64,000 nucleotides of DNA from Lysobacterales bacterium 63-13. GTDB lineage: Bacteria > Pseudomonadota > Gammaproteobacteria > Xanthomonadales > Rhodanobacteraceae. The notes beneath the pieces were generated by a model. The model made no database searches, was not told the origin of the DNA, and saw only the letters and a list, made by a program, of their open reading frames with translations. The position numbers and the translations under genes are program-made. How positions within the stretch are numbered: the first letter of the stretch is position 1; each line of letters starts with the position of its first letter. The stretch covers positions 1-64,000 of the forward strand of contig MKWR01000017.1 in NCBI GenBank assembly GCA_001899855.1, given 5' to 3'. Positions 51,571 through 62,077 of this stretch are shown piece by piece.

Positions 51571-52668
51571 CTAGAGCACGCCACGGCGCATCTGGTCGCG
51601 CTCGATGGATTCGAACAATGCCTGGAAGTTGCCTTCGCCGAAACCCGGATTGCCCTTGCGCTGGATGATCTCGAAGAAGATCGGACCGATGCAGTTCTGC
51701 GTGAAGATCTGCAGCAGAAGTTTCTTCTTCGTTTCGGCATCGGCGTCGATGAGGATCTTGTTCGTCGCCATGCGCGGCACGTCTTCGCCGTGGTTCGGGA
51801 TGCGCTCGTCGATCACCTCGTAATATGCCGCCGGTGTATCGAGGAACTCGACGCCTTGCGCGCGCATGGCCTCGACCGTGGTGTAGATGTCATCGGTGAA
51901 GCAGGCAATGTGCTGGATGCCTTCGCCCTTGTATTCGTTGAGATACTCGTTGATCTGCGATTTCTCGTCCGAGGACTCGTTGAGCGGAATGCGCACCATG
52001 CCGTCGGGTGCGGTCATCGCCTTGGATACCAGACCAGTCTTGGCGCCCTTGATGTCGAAATAGCGGATTTCGCGGAAGTTGAACAGGCGCTCGTAGTAGT
52101 CCGACCACTTTTGCATGTTGCCGAAGTACAGGTTGTGGGTCAGGTGGTCGATGAAGGTCAGACCGAAACCTTTCGGGTTCTGCTCGGCACCGGCAATCGG
52201 CTCGTAGTCGGCCGAATAGATGTCGCCGGCGTCGCCATAGCGATCAACGAGATAAAGCATGCAATCGCCAATGCCCTTGACCACTGGCGCGGCAACGGCC
52301 TTGCTCGCCGCCTTGTGCGTGATTGCTTCGCCACCGTTGCCGATCACCTTGGCACAGACCTTGTCGGCCGGCTGGTTGACGCGAATGGCGAAACCGCAGG
52401 CGCTGGGCCCGTGCGCCTTGGCGAAATCGGCGGCAAAGGAATCGGCATCCTCGTTGACGAGGAAGTTGACGCCGCCCTGGCGATAGACCGTGATCGGCCG
52501 GCGCTTGTGCCGGAGTACCGCGCTGAAGCCCATCAGGCGAAAGTATTCATGCAGTTTCCGCGGCTCGGGCGAGGCGAATTCGACGAACTCGAAACCGTCG
52601 ATTCCCATCGGATTCTCGAACGTCGTAACCTGCATGCCGGCGTTGGCGGATTCGAGCTGCGCGTTCAT
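51571..52668 (-). CDS. hpd: 4-hydroxyphenylpyruvate dioxygenase
   Basis: NPMGIDGFEFVEFASP; FGLTFIDHLTHNLYFGNMQKWSDYYERLFNF; QIFTQNCIGPIFFEIIQRKGNPGFGEGNFQALFESIE. Confidence 0.97.
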   Translation of the reverse strand: MNAQLESANAGMQVTTFENPMGIDGFEFVEFASPEPRKLHEYFRLMGFSAVLRHKRRPITVYRQGGVNFLVNEDADSFAADFAKAHGPSACGFAIRVNQPADKVCAKVIGNGGEAITHKAASKAVAAPVVKGIGDCMLYLVDRYGDAGDIYSADYEPIAGAEQNPKGFGLTFIDHLTHNLYFGNMQKWSDYYERLFNFREIRYFDIKGAKTGLVSKAMTAPDGMVRIPLNESSDEKSQINEYLNEYKGEGIQHIACFTDDIYTTVEAMRAQGVEFLDTPAAYYEVIDERIPNHGEDVPRMATNKILIDADAETKKKLLLQIFTQNCIGPIFFEIIQRKGNPGFGEGNFQALFESIERDQMRRGVL

Positions 52669-52751
52669 GATGATTTCCTCGATGCCTGCGCAAATCGCGC
52701 ATTGAGCCACCCACCTTAGTTACATGTGCAACCACTTGCAAGAGACGCGCG

Positions 52752-53207
52752 ATGGCCGGTCATGCCCTGCTTGAACTTGAAACCTTCCTGCCGTACCGGC
52801 TTTCGGTGCTTTCCAACACGCTGAGCCAGGCGATAGCCAAGGTGTATGACAAGCGATTCGACCTTTCAGTGACCGAATGGCGAGCCATGGCCGTGCTCGG
52901 CAATCGACCGGATATCTCCGCTCGTGAAGTCGCCGAGCGCACGGCAATGGACAAGGTGGCCATCAGCCGCGCCGTGGCGCGCATGCTGAAGAAAGGCCGC
53001 ATCGAACGCAGCAGGGCGCGCCACGACAAGCGCCAGTCGGTGCTGCGCTTGTCCGAGGAAGGCTGGAGGATCTACAACCAGGTCGCGCCATTGGCCCTTG
53101 AACACGAGCAACGCCTGCTGGCCCATCTGGATACCGAGGAGCGCCAATGGCTGGCGCGGATCCTCGATACCTTGTGGAAGGCCGAATTGGCCGAGTCGAT
53201 CGACTGA
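52752..53207 (+). CDS. MarR family transcriptional regulator, divergent from hpd
   Basis: Winged-helix: LSVTEWRAMAVLGNRPDISAREVAERTAMDKVAISRAVARMLKKGRIERSRARHDKRQSVL. Confidence 0.92.
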   Translation: MAGHALLELETFLPYRLSVLSNTLSQAIAKVYDKRFDLSVTEWRAMAVLGNRPDISAREVAERTAMDKVAISRAVARMLKKGRIERSRARHDKRQSVLRLSEEGWRIYNQVAPLALEHEQRLLAHLDTEERQWLARILDTLWKAELAESID

Positions 53208-53404
53208 GGCGCGATTCCCTGGCGCTGACGATCTGCACGGACGAGCCGGGTGACTCAAGAACAAGATTGCAGGTCGTGCTTCGTGCAATCTTCCCGTCTC
53301 ACCCGCGTGCAGGCATTCGTTGCCGGCACGGGGTGAATTCATTCCCCCATGGATCCCGTGTCATCGGCCATCCATGGCCGGCACGGGATGAGTCCATCCT
53401 GAAC

Positions 53405-54913
53405 TCACTTTACGCCGTGCATGAGTTTGTTGATGAGGGGGGCGATCAGGAACAGGAACGCGCCGGAGCCGACCAGCACCCAGAAACCGAAGGTGTAACC
53501 GGACAACGCCGACTCCACGCTCATGCCGCCTTCACCGCTGACGTGGCTGGCGAAGATGCCCGAGAGGTTGTTGCCGATCGCGGTGGAGAGGAACCAGCCG
53601 CCCATGCCGAAGCCGACCAGGCGCACCGGCGCGAGCTTGGTCACCATCGACAGGCCGATCGGCGACAGGCACAGCTCGCCGATGGACTGGATCACGTAGA
53701 CCATGAACAGCGTCCAGAAGGGGATCTTCAGGGACTGCGGATCCACCATGCTCGACAGCGCGATCATCAACAGCAGGAAGGCCAGGCCGTTGAAGATGAT
53801 GCCGAGGCCGAACTTGCGCGGGATCGACGGATTGGCGCGCCCCAGCTTCACCCAGATCCATGCGACGACCGGTGCCAGGGTGATGATCGCCAGCGAGTTG
53901 ACCGACTGGAACCAGCCGACCGGGAAGATCCAGCCGCCAAAGTCGCGATTGACGATGTTCTGCGCGAGGAAGTTGAACGAGCTGCCGGCCTGTTCGAAGA
54001 ACATCCAGAACAGCACGTTGAAGGCGAAGATGATCAGCATCGCGATGGCCATGTCGCGACGCACCGCGCCATCACGAAAACCTTCGCGCAGGATCAGCAC
54101 GCACAGTGCCACGAACAATCCGGTCAGCAACCACTGCAACTGGCTGGCGTCGATGGAGAGCAGGAAATAGATCACCGGGATCGAAACCAGCGTCCCCAGC
54201 AGCGTGTACACCACCCGCGGCATGCCGCCGCTGCCTTCCGCCGGGCGACCGATGCCCGCCAACTGTTTGCGGCCGAACCAGAACCACACCAGGCTGATCA
54301 GCATGCCGATGCCCGAGGCGATGAACACCACCTTGTACGCCGGCATGTCGGGCGAGCCGCCGAACATGCGCTCGGCCAGCCAGCCGGTCAGGACCGGCGC
54401 GATCAGGGCGCCGGCGTTGATGCCCATGTAGAACAGGGTGAACCCCGAATCGCGGCGCTCGTCGCCGGTGGCATACAACTTGCCGACCATGGTCGAGATG
54501 TTCGGCTTGAACAGGCCGTTGCCGGCAATGATCGTGGCCAGTCCAAACTTGAACACCTGTTCGTTGGGCAAGACGATCATGAACAGGCCGGCGGCCATGA
54601 TGACCGCGCCGAGCAGGATCGAGCGCTGGTAGCCGATCACGCGATCGGCGACGTAGCCTCCGAACAGCGCGGCCGCATAGACCAGGGCGAGGTAGGCACC
54701 ATAAAGTCGGCTGGCCGGTGCTTCACCCGCACTGTCGCCGGCGTAGAACTGGGCAACGATGTAGAGCGCCAGCGCCCAGCGCATTCCATAGAACGCAAAG
54801 CGTTCCCAGAACTCGGTCATGAAGAGCATCCACAACGGCCGCGGGTGCCCCAGGCGATCCTGGAATTGGCGGGGCGGCGGTGCGGGTGTTGCTGCGTCGG
54901 TAGCGCCGGTCAT
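53405..54913 (-). CDS. POT/PTR family peptide MFS transporter
   Basis: FMTEFWERFAFYGMRWALALYIV; GGYVADRVIGYQRSILLGA; FTLFYMGINAGALIAP. Confidence 0.95.
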   Translation of the reverse strand: MTGATDAATPAPPPRQFQDRLGHPRPLWMLFMTEFWERFAFYGMRWALALYIVAQFYAGDSAGEAPASRLYGAYLALVYAAALFGGYVADRVIGYQRSILLGAVIMAAGLFMIVLPNEQVFKFGLATIIAGNGLFKPNISTMVGKLYATGDERRDSGFTLFYMGINAGALIAPVLTGWLAERMFGGSPDMPAYKVVFIASGIGMLISLVWFWFGRKQLAGIGRPAEGSGGMPRVVYTLLGTLVSIPVIYFLLSIDASQLQWLLTGLFVALCVLILREGFRDGAVRRDMAIAMLIIFAFNVLFWMFFEQAGSSFNFLAQNIVNRDFGGWIFPVGWFQSVNSLAIITLAPVVAWIWVKLGRANPSIPRKFGLGIIFNGLAFLLLMIALSSMVDPQSLKIPFWTLFMVYVIQSIGELCLSPIGLSMVTKLAPVRLVGFGMGGWFLSTAIGNNLSGIFASHVSGEGGMSVESALSGYTFGFWVLVGSGAFLFLIAPLINKLMHGVK

Positions 54914-55039
54914 GCATTTCTCCGTCGAGGATCAGTGGCTCAACTGGCGAGGATCACCGACCGCAGGCTGCGCCGTCAAATGCGCCGATGGATGCTGCAA
55001 CGCAGTATCGCGGACCCGCGTCAGGCCCAGGGCAACGCC

Positions 55040-55885
55040 CTAGACCCCGATCACCGTGCGCACATCGAGCAATTCCGGGAAGAAGGTCAGGTCGAGCGCC
55101 TTCTTCAGGAAGCCAACCCCGGACGATCCGCCGGTGCCGCGCTTGTGGCCGATGATGCGTTCAACCGTCTTCATGTGGCGGAAACGCCAGAGCTGGAAGG
55201 ATTCCTCGACATCGACCAGCTGCTCGCAGAAATGGTATTCGGACCAGAACTCGTCGGCGTTTTCGTAGATGCGCTTGAATACCGGCACCAGGTCCTCGCG
55301 GCGACGATGCGGCAGCGACCAGTCGCGCTCGATGCAATCCGCCGGGATGGCATGGCCGGCGCGGGCGAGATGGCGCAGGAACTCGTCATACAGGCTCGGT
55401 GCCTCGAGTACGGCGCGCAACTCGGCCTGACGCAGCGGATCGTGATTGAACACGGCGAGCATGTCGGCGTTCTTGTTGCCGAGCAGGAACTCGATCATGC
55501 GGTACTGCTGCGACTGGAACCCCGAGGCCGGACCGAGGACATGGCGGAATTGCTGGTACTCGGTTGGCGTCAAGGTTTCCAGCACCGCCCATTGCTCGAA
55601 CAACTGGCGCTGGATCTGCTTGACCCGGGCGAGGATCTTCAGGGACGTGTCGGTCTGGTCGGTCGACAACAATGCCGTGGCCGCACGCAGTTCGTGGATG
55701 ATCAACTTCATCCACAGTTCGCTGACGTGGTGCTGGACGATGAACAACATCTCGTCATGGTGTGTCGGCTCGCTGAGCGGCTTCTGCGCAGACAGCAAGG
55801 TGTCCAGTTGCAGGTAGCCACCATAGTTCTGGCGATCACGCAGATCGACCTCGATGCCTTGTTCGAGTTCGCGTCGGTTTTCCAT
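55040..55885 (-). CDS. kynA: Tryptophan 2,3-dioxygenase
   Basis: [70 protein letters not shown]. Confidence 0.97.
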   Translation of the reverse strand: MENRRELEQGIEVDLRDRQNYGGYLQLDTLLSAQKPLSEPTHHDEMLFIVQHHVSELWMKLIIHELRAATALLSTDQTDTSLKILARVKQIQRQLFEQWAVLETLTPTEYQQFRHVLGPASGFQSQQYRMIEFLLGNKNADMLAVFNHDPLRQAELRAVLEAPSLYDEFLRHLARAGHAIPADCIERDWSLPHRRREDLVPVFKRIYENADEFWSEYHFCEQLVDVEESFQLWRFRHMKTVERIIGHKRGTGGSSGVGFLKKALDLTFFPELLDVRTVIGV

Positions 55886-56217
55886 ATCGGTTCGTGCAGT
55901 GTCGGGAGTGAATGTGCACGCTACCGGACGCGCCCGCGCTGCGCCAGCGCCCGCAAGCGCGGCCGAATTGCTGCAGTGAGCCTTGCGCGTCGCGGCGACG
56001 CTTGCTATCAAGTCACGGTAGTTTCACGATACCGGGAAGCAATACGGCGCAGTATCGCGCAATCCGGCACTGGATCCGGATCCCGCACGACACGTTCGCA
56101 CCGCTCCCCGGAGCCGGTCGGCAATGCCGATGTCGCACAGCGACGACAACTGACACCTCCGGTCCCGACAGACCCGCATGCGCTGTCTTCGCGAAGCGCG
56201 ATCCAGTGGAGAATTCC

Positions 56218-57294
56218 GTGCCAACAGCCGCCACGTTTGAAATCGAATACGTCCAGTATCTCAATGCCGAAGGCAAGCTGGTCCGCGACGACCTGCCCGC
56301 CTTCGCGCGCGATGTCCGACAACTGGTCAAGCTGTACCAGGAAATGCTCATGGTGCGCATTTTCGATACCAAGGCGATCGCCCTGCAGCGCACCGGCAAG
56401 CTGGGCACCTACGCGCCCTGCCTCGGCCATGAGGCGACCTACCTGGCCATTGGCAGCGCCATGCAGGAAGACGATTGCTTCGCCCCGAGCTACCGCGAAT
56501 ACGGCGTGCAGTTCCATCGCGGCGTGAAACCGCGCGAGCTGCTGATGTACTGGGGCGGCGACGAGCGTGGCAACAATTTTTCCGGGCCGGCGCATGATTT
56601 CGCCTGGTGCGTGCCGATCGGCACGCAGTGCCTGCACGCAGCCGGCGCAGCGCTGGCCTTCAAGACGCGCAAGGAGCCGCGCGTGGCGGTCTGCACGATC
56701 GGCGATGGCGGCTCTTCAAAGGCCGATTTCAACAGCGCCATCAATGTTGCCGGGGCGATGACGCTGCCGCTGGTCGCGGTGATCGTCAACAACCAGTGGG
56801 CCATCTCGGTGCCGCGCAGCGCGCAGACCGGGGCAAAGACCCTCGCCCAGAAAGGCATTGCCGCGGGCCTCGAATGCGTGCAGGTCGACGGCAACGACCT
56901 CATCGCCATGCGCACCGTGATGGACCACGCCCTAAAGCGCGCCCGCCACGGCCATGGCGGCATGGTCATCGAAGCGGTCACCTATCGCCTGTCCGACCAC
57001 ACCACTGCCGATGACGCGCGTCGTTATCGATCCGAGCAGGAGGTCAAGGATGCCTGGATGCGCGAGCCCTTGCGCCGCATGAAGGCTTACCTGATGTCGC
57101 TGAACGCGTGGACCGAGGACGAGGAAACCGCGCTCAAGGAGCAATGCACGAAATATGTCGATGGCGAAGTCAACGCCTATCTGGAAACCCGCGCGCAACC
57201 GATCGAGAGCATGTTCGACTACACCTATGCCGAACTGCCACCGGATCTGCTTGTCCAGCGCGACGAAGCGATCTTCTGGGAAAAGCGCGGCTGA
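56218..57294 (+). CDS. 2-oxoacid (pyruvate/branched-chain) dehydrogenase E1 alpha subunit
   Basis: ThDP-binding GDGGSSKADFNSAINVAGAMTLPLVAVIVNNQWAIS; GTG start at 56218. Confidence 0.93.
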   Translation: MPTAATFEIEYVQYLNAEGKLVRDDLPAFARDVRQLVKLYQEMLMVRIFDTKAIALQRTGKLGTYAPCLGHEATYLAIGSAMQEDDCFAPSYREYGVQFHRGVKPRELLMYWGGDERGNNFSGPAHDFAWCVPIGTQCLHAAGAALAFKTRKEPRVAVCTIGDGGSSKADFNSAINVAGAMTLPLVAVIVNNQWAISVPRSAQTGAKTLAQKGIAAGLECVQVDGNDLIAMRTVMDHALKRARHGHGGMVIEAVTYRLSDHTTADDARRYRSEQEVKDAWMREPLRRMKAYLMSLNAWTEDEETALKEQCTKYVDGEVNAYLETRAQPIESMFDYTYAELPPDLLVQRDEAIFWEKRG

Positions 57295-57383
57295 AGCCGC
57301 TTCCTGAAAAGTTGCGCAACACGCATGGCACTCGCGACAACGCTGCCAGGCAAACATCCAATGCAAACCGACGAATCCAAACC

Positions 57384-58364
57384 ATGGCCCAAATCACCCT
57401 GATCGAAGCAGTCACCCAGGCGCTGGCCTGGGAAATGAAACACGATCCCAGCGTCGTCGTCCTTGGCGAGGATGTCGGCGTCAATGGCGGCGTGTTCCGC
57501 GCCACCCAGGGCCTGCTCGACAAGTTCGGCGCGGAGCGCGTGATCGACACGCCGCTCGATGAAACGACGATTGGCGGCATCACCGTGGGCCTTGCCGCGC
57601 AGGGCATGAAACCGGTTGCCGAAGCGCAATTCGAAGGCTTCATCTACGCCATGCTTGAGCAGATCATTTGCCACGCCGCGCGCATGCGCAATCGCACGCG
57701 CGGACGCCTGACCTGTCCGGCCGTCTGGCGCGCGCCCTGGGGCGGCGGCATCCGCGCGCCGGAACACCATTCCGAGGCCAATGAAGCATTGTTCACGAAT
57801 GTACCTGGCTTGCGCGTGGTCCTGCCGTCGTCACCCGCACGCGCCTACGGCCTGCTGCTCGCCTCGATCCGCGATCCCGATCCGGTCATCTTCTTCGAGC
57901 CCAAGCGCATCTATCGCCAGTACAAGGAAGAAGTACCCGATGACGGCGAAGCCTTGCCGCTGGATGTCTGCTTCGTGCTTCGTGATGGCAGCGACGTGAC
58001 CCTGGTCACCTGGGGCGCGCAGGTCAAGGAAACCCTTGAAGCCGCCGAGGCACTGGCCGCCGAAGGCATCAGCGCCGAAGTCATCGACGTGGCCACGCTG
58101 AAGCCGCTTGATTTCGACACCATCCACGAATCGGTGCGCAAGACCGGGCGCTGCGTGATCGTGCACGAGGCACCGCGCACGGCCGGCTTTGGGTCCGAGA
58201 TTTCCGCACGCCTGGCCGAGCACGCGATGTACGATCTTGTCGCGCCGGTCGAGCGCGTGACCGGCTACGACACGCATATCCCGCTGTTCCGACTTGAAAT
58301 GAAATACCTGCCGAGCGTCGACAAGATTGTCGCCGCCGCCAAACGCACCCTGGCCGCAAGCTGA
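57384..58364 (+). CDS. 2-oxoacid dehydrogenase E1 beta subunit
   Basis: ITLIEAVTQALAWEMKHDPSVVVLGEDVGVNGGVFRATQGL; GRCVIVHEAPRTAGFGSEI. Confidence 0.95.
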   Translation: MAQITLIEAVTQALAWEMKHDPSVVVLGEDVGVNGGVFRATQGLLDKFGAERVIDTPLDETTIGGITVGLAAQGMKPVAEAQFEGFIYAMLEQIICHAARMRNRTRGRLTCPAVWRAPWGGGIRAPEHHSEANEALFTNVPGLRVVLPSSPARAYGLLLASIRDPDPVIFFEPKRIYRQYKEEVPDDGEALPLDVCFVLRDGSDVTLVTWGAQVKETLEAAEALAAEGISAEVIDVATLKPLDFDTIHESVRKTGRCVIVHEAPRTAGFGSEISARLAEHAMYDLVAPVERVTGYDTHIPLFRLEMKYLPSVDKIVAAAKRTLAAS

Positions 58365-58381
58365 GCCGACGGAGTCGATGC

Positions 58382-59755
58382 ATGAGCGAGACAAAAACAT
58401 TCCACCTGCCCGACCTCGGCGAAGGCCTGCCCGATGCCACCATCGTCGAATGGTTCGTCAAACCCGGTGACGTCGCCAGGCTCGATGAGCCGCTGGTGTC
58501 GATGGAGACGGCCAAGGCCGTCGTCGAAGTGCCCTCGCCGTTCTCGGGCAAGGTCGTCAAGCAGCATGGCAACGCCGGCGACATCATCGAAACCGGAGCG
58601 GCGCTGATTGAGATCGAGATCGATGCCAGCCTGCCGCAACGCGCCGACGCCGAAGCCACAGGACATCATCACGGGCCGCCAAAGCCGGCCGCGCCGAAAG
58701 TCGAATCCAGTGTGGCAAAACCGGCGCCGGCCGAAAGCAAGGCCAGCACGGAGCGCGCCGACTCGGGCACCGTGGTCGGCGCGATGGAAGCGAGCGATCG
58801 CGTGCATGCCGAGCAGACCTCGAATGTCGGCGGCGTCAAGGCCGTGCCTGCGGTGCGCGCGCTGGCGAAGAAACTCGGCATCGACCTGGGCCGGGTCAAG
58901 CCCAGCGGTGCCGATGGCGTGGTCACCCTCAAGGACGTCAAGGCCGCCGCTGAAGCCGGAAGCGCACGTATCGGTGCGACACCGGCCCCGGAGCGTGCAG
59001 CCGCCGCAGCGAGCCCGCCGCCTGCCGCGGCGGTTGCGCAAAGATCCGCAAGCGAGCGCACCACGCTTTCCGCATCCGGCCAGCCGATGCGCACGACGCC
59101 GCCGACACAGCGGGTCAGCGGCCAGCCCGAGCAACTCAAGGGCGTGCGCCGCAACATGGCGCGGGTGATGGCCGCCGCGCATGCGCAGGTCGTCCCGACC
59201 ATGGTCAGCGATGACGCCGACATCCACGCCTGGCTGCCGGGCAATGACATCACCGTGCGCCTGATCCGCGCGATCGTGCGCGCAGCCCAAGCCGTGCCGG
59301 CGCTGAATGCCTGGTTCGACGGCGAAAACCTGACCCGCACCCTGCATCCACACGTCGATATCGGCATCGCCGTGGATACCGACGACGGCTTGTTCGTGCC
59401 GGCCTTGCGCAATGCCGACGTGCTCGATGCCAACGGCATCCGCCAGGCGGTCAATCGCTTGCGCGACCAGGTCATCAACCGCAGCATCCCGGCCGATGAA
59501 CTCAAGGGCTACACGATCTCGCTGTCGAATTTCGGCGTCTTCGCCGGCCGCTACGCGACGCCGATCGTGGTGCCGCCCACGGTTGCCATCATCGCGGCCG
59601 GCAAGGGCCGCCACCAGATGACCCCGGTCATGGGCGGCTTCGAATCGCACAAGGTCATCCCGCTGTCGCTGACCTTCGACCATCGCGCCGCCACCGGCGG
59701 CGAGGCAGCACGCTTCCTCAAGGTGATGCTGGACGATCTGGCGCGGCCGGCCTGA
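58382..59755 (+). CDS. Dihydrolipoamide acyltransferase (E2), single lipoyl domain
   Basis: Lipoyl motif LVSMETAKAVVEVPSPFSG; E3-binding VRALAKKLGIDLGRVKPSG; catalytic FDHRAATGGEAARFLKVML. Confidence 0.95.
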   Translation: MSETKTFHLPDLGEGLPDATIVEWFVKPGDVARLDEPLVSMETAKAVVEVPSPFSGKVVKQHGNAGDIIETGAALIEIEIDASLPQRADAEATGHHHGPPKPAAPKVESSVAKPAPAESKASTERADSGTVVGAMEASDRVHAEQTSNVGGVKAVPAVRALAKKLGIDLGRVKPSGADGVVTLKDVKAAAEAGSARIGATPAPERAAAAASPPPAAAVAQRSASERTTLSASGQPMRTTPPTQRVSGQPEQLKGVRRNMARVMAAAHAQVVPTMVSDDADIHAWLPGNDITVRLIRAIVRAAQAVPALNAWFDGENLTRTLHPHVDIGIAVDTDDGLFVPALRNADVLDANGIRQAVNRLRDQVINRSIPADELKGYTISLSNFGVFAGRYATPIVVPPTVAIIAAGKGRHQMTPVMGGFESHKVIPLSLTFDHRAATGGEAARFLKVMLDDLARPA

Positions 59756-59816
59756 TCCGGCGGATTCGCGATCGCCGCGGTTCAGTGTTTTTGGGTTTGA
59801 TGCTCGGGATCAGGAG

Positions 59817-60250
59817 TCCCTCATCCGCCCTGCGGGCACCTTCTCCCGCAAGGGGAGAAGGAAAGGAAAAGCGCGATGCAGAAGCATGCGGAAATCTGCT
59901 TTGGCGTTGCTGCGCAGGATGCGCAGTGAATGGGGCCCCTATGCAGCGGCAACGTGATGGAGGGATAGCCCGCAGGGTGGGCGCAGGGGATTGCGCCCAG
60001 TTCGACGTCAGTCCAGGGATGGACTGTCGGCGAACCCCCGGAGTCGCGTTGCGCAGTCGGAGGGCAGGATGCCCGGAGACCGCTGCATCGGGGTGGCCTT
60101 TCTTTTGGTTACTTTTCTTTGGCCACGCAAAGAAAAGTGACTCGCTCGCCGGAGGCGAGTGAAAAAGGACAGGATGCCGCGCTCCGAAGGAGCGTGCTCT
60201 GAAGATGCAAGGAGCACAGTCACTGGATCCGAAGGTGATGGACTCGAATG
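59817..60250. repeat. Intergenic repetitive-element region between convergent E2 and rib genes, several stacked palindromes
   Basis: TCCCTCATCCGCCCTGCGGGCACCTTCTCCCGCAAGGGGAGAAGG; ACTTTTCTTT-GGCCACGC-AAAGAAAAGT (60111-60138); CTCGCTCGCCGGAGGCGAG. Confidence 0.65.
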
Positions 60251-60313
60251 CAGGAAATGCAGGAGCAGTTTCCTGCCGGCCTGCGCCGGGATAGCAATCA
60301 GCGAAACCCCAGG

Positions 60314-61426
60314 CTATCGATCGTTCGATGGCACGGAAACATCCTCGTAACCGACGATATCGAGGTCGAAACCTGCCAGGCCGACCAGCTTGCGCGGCGT
60401 GCCGAGCACGCGCAGGTGGCGCACGCCGAGATCGGCGAGGATCTGCGCACCGAGTCCATGGCGGCGCCATTCGCTGGCCGGATCGCTGGCTTGCTTTGCC
60501 GTCGTTCCCGCCAGGCAATCGAGCGCGGCTTCAGCCTCGCCAGCCTCGCTCAGCACGACGACGACACCGCGATCTTCGTCGGCAATGCGGCGCAGGGCCG
60601 CGGTAACGCTCAGGCCGAGATCGTCGCGCCGCAGGTGCAGCACGTCGGACAGCGTGTTGCGCACGTGCACGCGGGTCAGCACCGGCTGGCCATCGGCGAC
60701 GTTGCCGCGCACGAGGGCAAAATGCAGGGCCTTCTGCACCAGATCGCGATAGACGACCAGGTTGAACGTGCCGAACTCGGTATCGACGGCGACATCGCGC
60801 ACCCGCTCGATGGTGTTCTCGGTCTGCAGGCGATAACGGATGAGGTCGGCAATGGTGCCGATCTTCAAGCCGTGCTTGCGCGCGAATTCCTCCAGCGCCG
60901 GCCGCCGCGCCATGGTGCCGTCGTCGTCCATCACCTCGACGATCACGCCGGCCGGTTCAAGGCCGGCCATGGTGGCCAGATCGCAGGCTGCTTCGGTATG
61001 CCCGGCGCGCACGAGCACGCCACCGGTCTGCGCGGTGAGCGGGAAGATGTGCCCGGGCTGGGCCAGGTGTTCCGGGCGCGCATCGGCGGCCACCGCGGTG
61101 CGGATCGTGTGCGCACGATCGTAGGCCGAGATGCCGGTGGTGACGCCTTCGGCGGCTTCGATCGACACGGTGAAATTGGTGTGGTGCGAAGAGGTGTTGT
61201 TGTGCACCATCGGCTTCAGGCCAAGCTGGCGGCAGCGTGCCGCGGTCAGGGTCAGACAGACCAGACCGCGCGCTTCGCGGACCATGAAGTTGATGTCCTC
61301 GGGGCGCACCTTTTCCGCAGCCATGACCAGATCACCTTCGTTTTCGCGATCCTCGTCGTCAAGGATCACGACCATGCGGCCGGCGCGGATGTCATCGAGG
61401 ATATCGGGGATCGTGTTGAAGCTCAT
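60314..61426 (-). CDS. ribB: 3,4-dihydroxy-2-butanone-4-phosphate synthase fused to a degenerate GTP cyclohydrolase II domain (RibBX-like)
   Basis: VILDDEDRENEGDLVMAAEKV; HNNTSSHHTNFTVSIEA; the GCH-II half lacks the conserved Cys metal site. Confidence 0.92.
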   Translation of the reverse strand: MSFNTIPDILDDIRAGRMVVILDDEDRENEGDLVMAAEKVRPEDINFMVREARGLVCLTLTAARCRQLGLKPMVHNNTSSHHTNFTVSIEAAEGVTTGISAYDRAHTIRTAVAADARPEHLAQPGHIFPLTAQTGGVLVRAGHTEAACDLATMAGLEPAGVIVEVMDDDGTMARRPALEEFARKHGLKIGTIADLIRYRLQTENTIERVRDVAVDTEFGTFNLVVYRDLVQKALHFALVRGNVADGQPVLTRVHVRNTLSDVLHLRRDDLGLSVTAALRRIADEDRGVVVVLSEAGEAEAALDCLAGTTAKQASDPASEWRRHGLGAQILADLGVRHLRVLGTPRKLVGLAGFDLDIVGYEDVSVPSNDR

Positions 61427-61465
61427 CATCTGTTTCCGTGGAAATCCATCAGTGGAGATCTGGCG

Positions 61466-62077
61466 TCACATTGCGGGGGCTTGTTCGCGGAACTCGGCGA
61501 GGCGCTCGGCGTAACGCGCCATGCGGTCGACTTCGATGTTCACCGCATCGCCGATGCGGCGCGTGGCAAACGTCGTCACTTCCTGCGTGTGCGGAATCAG
61601 GTTGACGCCGAAGCGCAGGCCTTCGACCTCATTGACGGTGAGGCTGACGCCATCGATGCAGATCGAGCCCTTGCTGGCGATGTAGCGCGCAAGCGTGGCG
61701 GGCACCTCGAAGGTCCAGCGCTGCGAACGCGCATCGCCGTGGACATCGATGACCCGGCCCAACCCGTCGACGTGACCGGACACCAGGTGCCCACCGAGCC
61801 GATCACTGAGGCGCAATGCCTTTTCCAGATTGACCGGCGCACCCGGCAGCAAGGTGCCCAGCGTGGTCAAACCCAGCGTTTCCAGCGAGACATCGGCAGC
61901 AAAGGTATCCGCGGTCAGCTCGAGCGCAGTCAGGCAGACGCCGGCCACGGCAATGCTGTCGCCCTGGCGCACGTCATCAAGCGCCAGCGTTCCGACATGG
62001 AAAACCATGCGCCGATCGCCACCGCGCTCTTCACTGCCGAACAGTCGGCCGATCGACTGGATGATTCCGGTAAACAC
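61466..62077 (-). CDS. ribE: Riboflavin synthase (alpha-type)
   Basis: MFTGIIQSIGRL; DSIAVAGVCLTALEL; LGGHLVSGHVDGLGRV; GSICIDGVSLTVNEV. Confidence 0.96.
   Translation of the reverse strand: MFTGIIQSIGRLFGSEERGGDRRMVFHVGTLALDDVRQGDSIAVAGVCLTALELTADTFAADVSLETLGLTTLGTLLPGAPVNLEKALRLSDRLGGHLVSGHVDGLGRVIDVHGDARSQRWTFEVPATLARYIASKGSICIDGVSLTVNEVEGLRFGVNLIPHTQEVTTFATRRIGDAVNIEVDRMARYAERLAEFREQAPAM

Noticed and set aside
53147-56527. 1126-aa plus-strand ORF
   Set aside because: Antisense to the POT transporter and kynA; low-complexity Gln/His/Arg-rich translation typical of high-GC antisense frames. Its end is in frame with pdhA E1a only over the real start region.
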